The notes under the pieces are model-generated. The model was not told the origin of the DNA, ran no database searches, and saw nothing but the letters and a program-made list of their open reading frames with translations. A program made the position numbers and the translations under genes. Shown here in pieces: positions 5,438-6,756 of a DNA stretch of 6,756 nt. This DNA comes from CAYGZM01 sp964354365 (GTDB lineage Bacteria > Planctomycetota > Phycisphaerae > Sedimentisphaerales > Anaerobacaceae): the NCBI GenBank assembly GCA_964354365.1, contig CAYGZM010000178.1:1-6756 (forward strand), written 5' to 3'. Numbering within the stretch: position 1 is the first letter of the stretch; every line of letters starts with the position of its first letter.

Positions 5438-6649
5438 ATGGCCGACAATATCGCACAACAAATTGAGTTACTAAAACGCGGCACGGTAGAGGTCTTCACC
5501 GAGGCCGAATTAGCCCAAAAGCTCACCGACGCCGCCAGGAAAGGCCGGCAGTTGCGTATAAAGCTCGGCCTGGACCCCACCAGCCCCGATATACACCTCG
5601 GCCACACCGTCGTCCTTCGCAAGATGCGCCAGTTCCAGGACCTCGGCCACAAGGCCGTCCTTATCATCGGCGACTACACCGCCCGAATCGGCGACCCATC
5701 CGGCCAGAACACTACCAGGCCCATCCTCTCGCCTGAGCAAATCGAGCAAAACGCAAAAACCTACTTCGAGCAGGCCGGCAAAATCCTCGACACCTCCAAA
5801 GAAAAACTCGAAATCAGGTACAACAGCGAATGGCTTGCCAAATTGACCCTTATCGAGCTGATCCAGATTGCCGCCAAAAAGACCGTCGCCCAGATGCTCC
5901 AGCGAGATACCTTCAAGAAACGACTCGCCGCCGACATCGACGTCTATACCCACGAATTTCTCTACCCCCTGATGCAGGGCTACGATTCGGTCATGGTCAA
6001 AAGCGACGTAGAGCTTGGCGGCACCGACCAGACCTTTAACAACCTCGTCGGCCGCGACATACAGAAGGCCTACGACCAGCCCCCGCAGGTCGTCATCACC
6101 GTGCCGATCCTCGTCGGCCTCGACGGCAAAGAAAAAATGAGCAAGTCCAAAGGCAACTACATCGGCGTCACAGACCAGCCCAACGATATGTTCGGCAAGG
6201 TTATGAGCATCTCCGACGATATGATGGAGAATTACTTCACCCTGCTGACCGGCATCCCCGCCGACAAAATCGCCGAGCTGACCGACCCCGCCAAAACCCA
6301 CCCCAAAGAGGCCAAGATCCTCCTCGGCAAAACCGTTGTCACCCAATTCTACGGCACCGCAGCCGCCGATGCCGCCGCCGCGGAATTCGACAAAGTCTTC
6401 GCCCAAAAACAGCTCCCTGCTGAGATTCCCGAAATCGCCATTGCTCCCACCCCGATTATGGCCGCCAAATTGCTTCTTGCCTGCGGACTGGTCTCAACCG
6501 GCGGCGAGGCAAAAAGAATGATAAAGCAGGGCGGCGCAACCATCGACGGCGAGAAACTAACCGACCCCAATGCTCAAATTACCCCCAAAACCGGTATGAT
6601 AGTCCGAGTCGGAAAGCTGAAATTCACAAGAATAACCATCTCAAACTGA
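5438..6649 (+). CDS. tyrS: Tyrosyl-tRNA synthetase, TyrZ-like (type 2)
   Basis: A complete 403-residue cytoplasmic class I synthetase that activates tyrosine with ATP and loads it on tRNA-Tyr. The catalytic Rossmann domain carries the HIGH motif as HLGH (53-56) within LGLDPTSPDIHLGH, GDYTARIGDPSG (78-89), ELGGTDQ (192-198) in the tyrosine pocket region, and KMSKS exactly (233-237) in the ATP loop. The KMSKS form and the DIHLGHTVVL context indicate the TyrZ/type 2 branch rather than the E. coli TyrS branch with KFGKT. The C-terminal S4 RNA-binding domain spans about 335-398 (AAKLLLACGLVSTGGEAKRMIKQGG, then a VRVGK strand). Length is normal. The ATG is preceded by only a weak AGAGAA seven bases away, but the sequence begins as the family does and the promoter at 5370 fits. 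It appears to be a single-gene unit. Confidence 0.97.
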   Translation: MADNIAQQIELLKRGTVEVFTEAELAQKLTDAARKGRQLRIKLGLDPTSPDIHLGHTVVLRKMRQFQDLGHKAVLIIGDYTARIGDPSGQNTTRPILSPEQIEQNAKTYFEQAGKILDTSKEKLEIRYNSEWLAKLTLIELIQIAAKKTVAQMLQRDTFKKRLAADIDVYTHEFLYPLMQGYDSVMVKSDVELGGTDQTFNNLVGRDIQKAYDQPPQVVITVPILVGLDGKEKMSKSKGNYIGVTDQPNDMFGKVMSISDDMMENYFTLLTGIPADKIAELTDPAKTHPKEAKILLGKTVVTQFYGTAAADAAAAEFDKVFAQKQLPAEIPEIAIAPTPIMAAKLLLACGLVSTGGEAKRMIKQGGATIDGEKLTDPNAQITPKTGMIVRVGKLKFTRITISN

Positions 6650-6708
6650 CCGGTTTTCAAGAAAATGGGACGATAAGTGCCTGTGCGACAGCAATATAGC
6701 GCAGTGTG

Positions 6709-6734
6709 TCATTCCCGCGAAAGCGGGAATCCAC
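6709..6734. repeat. Dispersed GTCATTCCCGC-GAAA-GCGGGAAT hairpin repeat
   Basis: ATTCCCGC at 6711-6718 and GCGGGAAT at 6723-6730 form a perfect 8-bp stem closed by a GAAA tetraloop, flanked by GTC and CCACT. From memory, GTCATTCCCGCGAAAGCGGG is a widely scattered intergenic repeat in many bacteria. It lies 60 bases after the tyrS stop; with no T-run it is not a classical terminator but could stall polymerase or protect the 3' end of the transcript. Confidence 0.65.
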
Positions 6735-6756
6735 TCACCCGCCACACTACTGGATA

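Larger units (their letters stand above)
4797..5474 (+). other. Open frame through repeat DNA, probably not a conserved gene
   Basis: From the ATG behind the promoter at 4739, a 225-codon frame runs through the repeats and stops 37 bases inside tyrS in another frame. It starts MENKGKTTPNQPLIPTP, has a short hydrophobic patch (GFLYLYFPFVSSWL, 19-32), then two 60-residue repeats beginning KQTQFPK at residues 49 and 109. Composition is dominated by N, Q, P, K and S. Other frames on both strands are also open here, which points to stop-poor repeat sequence rather than selection for a protein. From memory, KQTQF/NKPN strings are frequent spurious translations in Phycisphaerae genomes. Alternatives: a remnant whose first codons are real and whose body was overwritten by repeats, or a genuine repetitive peptide. 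The strong start signals stop me discarding it. Confidence 0.3.

Noticed and set aside
5510..6406. 298-codon minus-strand frame inside tyrS
   Set aside because: It is antisense to a clearly recognised synthetase, and its glycine/aspartate/valine-rich translation is the usual shadow of a GC-rich gene.

Overview
The window looks like a stretch of a Planctomycetota chromosome, most likely class Phycisphaerae (metagenome-type lineages such as Sedimentisphaerales). This rests on recall, not a search. The low-complexity DNA before tyrS translates into KQTQF / NKPN-type strings of a kind I associate with intergenic DNA of those genomes. The long intergenic spaces carry several unrelated dispersed-repeat families, and the tyrosyl-tRNA synthetase gene has only a weak ribosome-binding site. 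The lineage call is moderate to weak.

Layout. 1-566: non-coding DNA with a GCGGCC hairpin, a short dispersed repeat (about 249-285) and a 178-bp foldback element (316-493) that looks like a MITE. 567-1973 (+): a secreted clan GH-A glycoside hydrolase, GH39/GH5-like, with both catalytic glutamates visible. 1974-2408: non-coding, with two more dispersed palindromic repeats and an inverted repeat that may end transcription of the next, convergent gene. 2409-4046 (-): a 545-residue SAMHD1/dGTPase-like HD-domain phosphohydrolase with a long C-terminal extension. 4236-4415 (-): a 59-residue four-cysteine zinc-ribbon protein with a near-ideal ribosome-binding site, lying 189 bp upstream of the HD gene on the same strand. 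4429-4738: no recognisable gene. 4739-4799: an exact consensus sigma-70 promoter (TTGACA, 17 bp, TATAAT), a strong ribosome-binding site and an ATG, leading into repeat DNA with a 180-bp period rather than a recognisable gene. 5370-5398: a second good promoter, with an exact TATAAT. 5438-6649 (+): tyrS, complete. 6709-6734: a perfect 8-bp hairpin with a GAAA loop from a common dispersed-repeat family.

How the parts relate. The glycoside hydrolase (polysaccharide breakdown outside the cytoplasm) and tyrS (translation) are ordinary genes of fairly high GC and are independent of each other. The two minus-strand genes differ from both: they are visibly AT-richer, have strong Shine-Dalgarno sequences, and are bounded by repeat-rich DNA. 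They look like a small acquired cassette. A nucleotide-directed role for the HD protein, possibly in phage defence, is conceivable but unproven. The most puzzling item is the optimal promoter and ribosome-binding site feeding into low-complexity repeats at 4797-5400.
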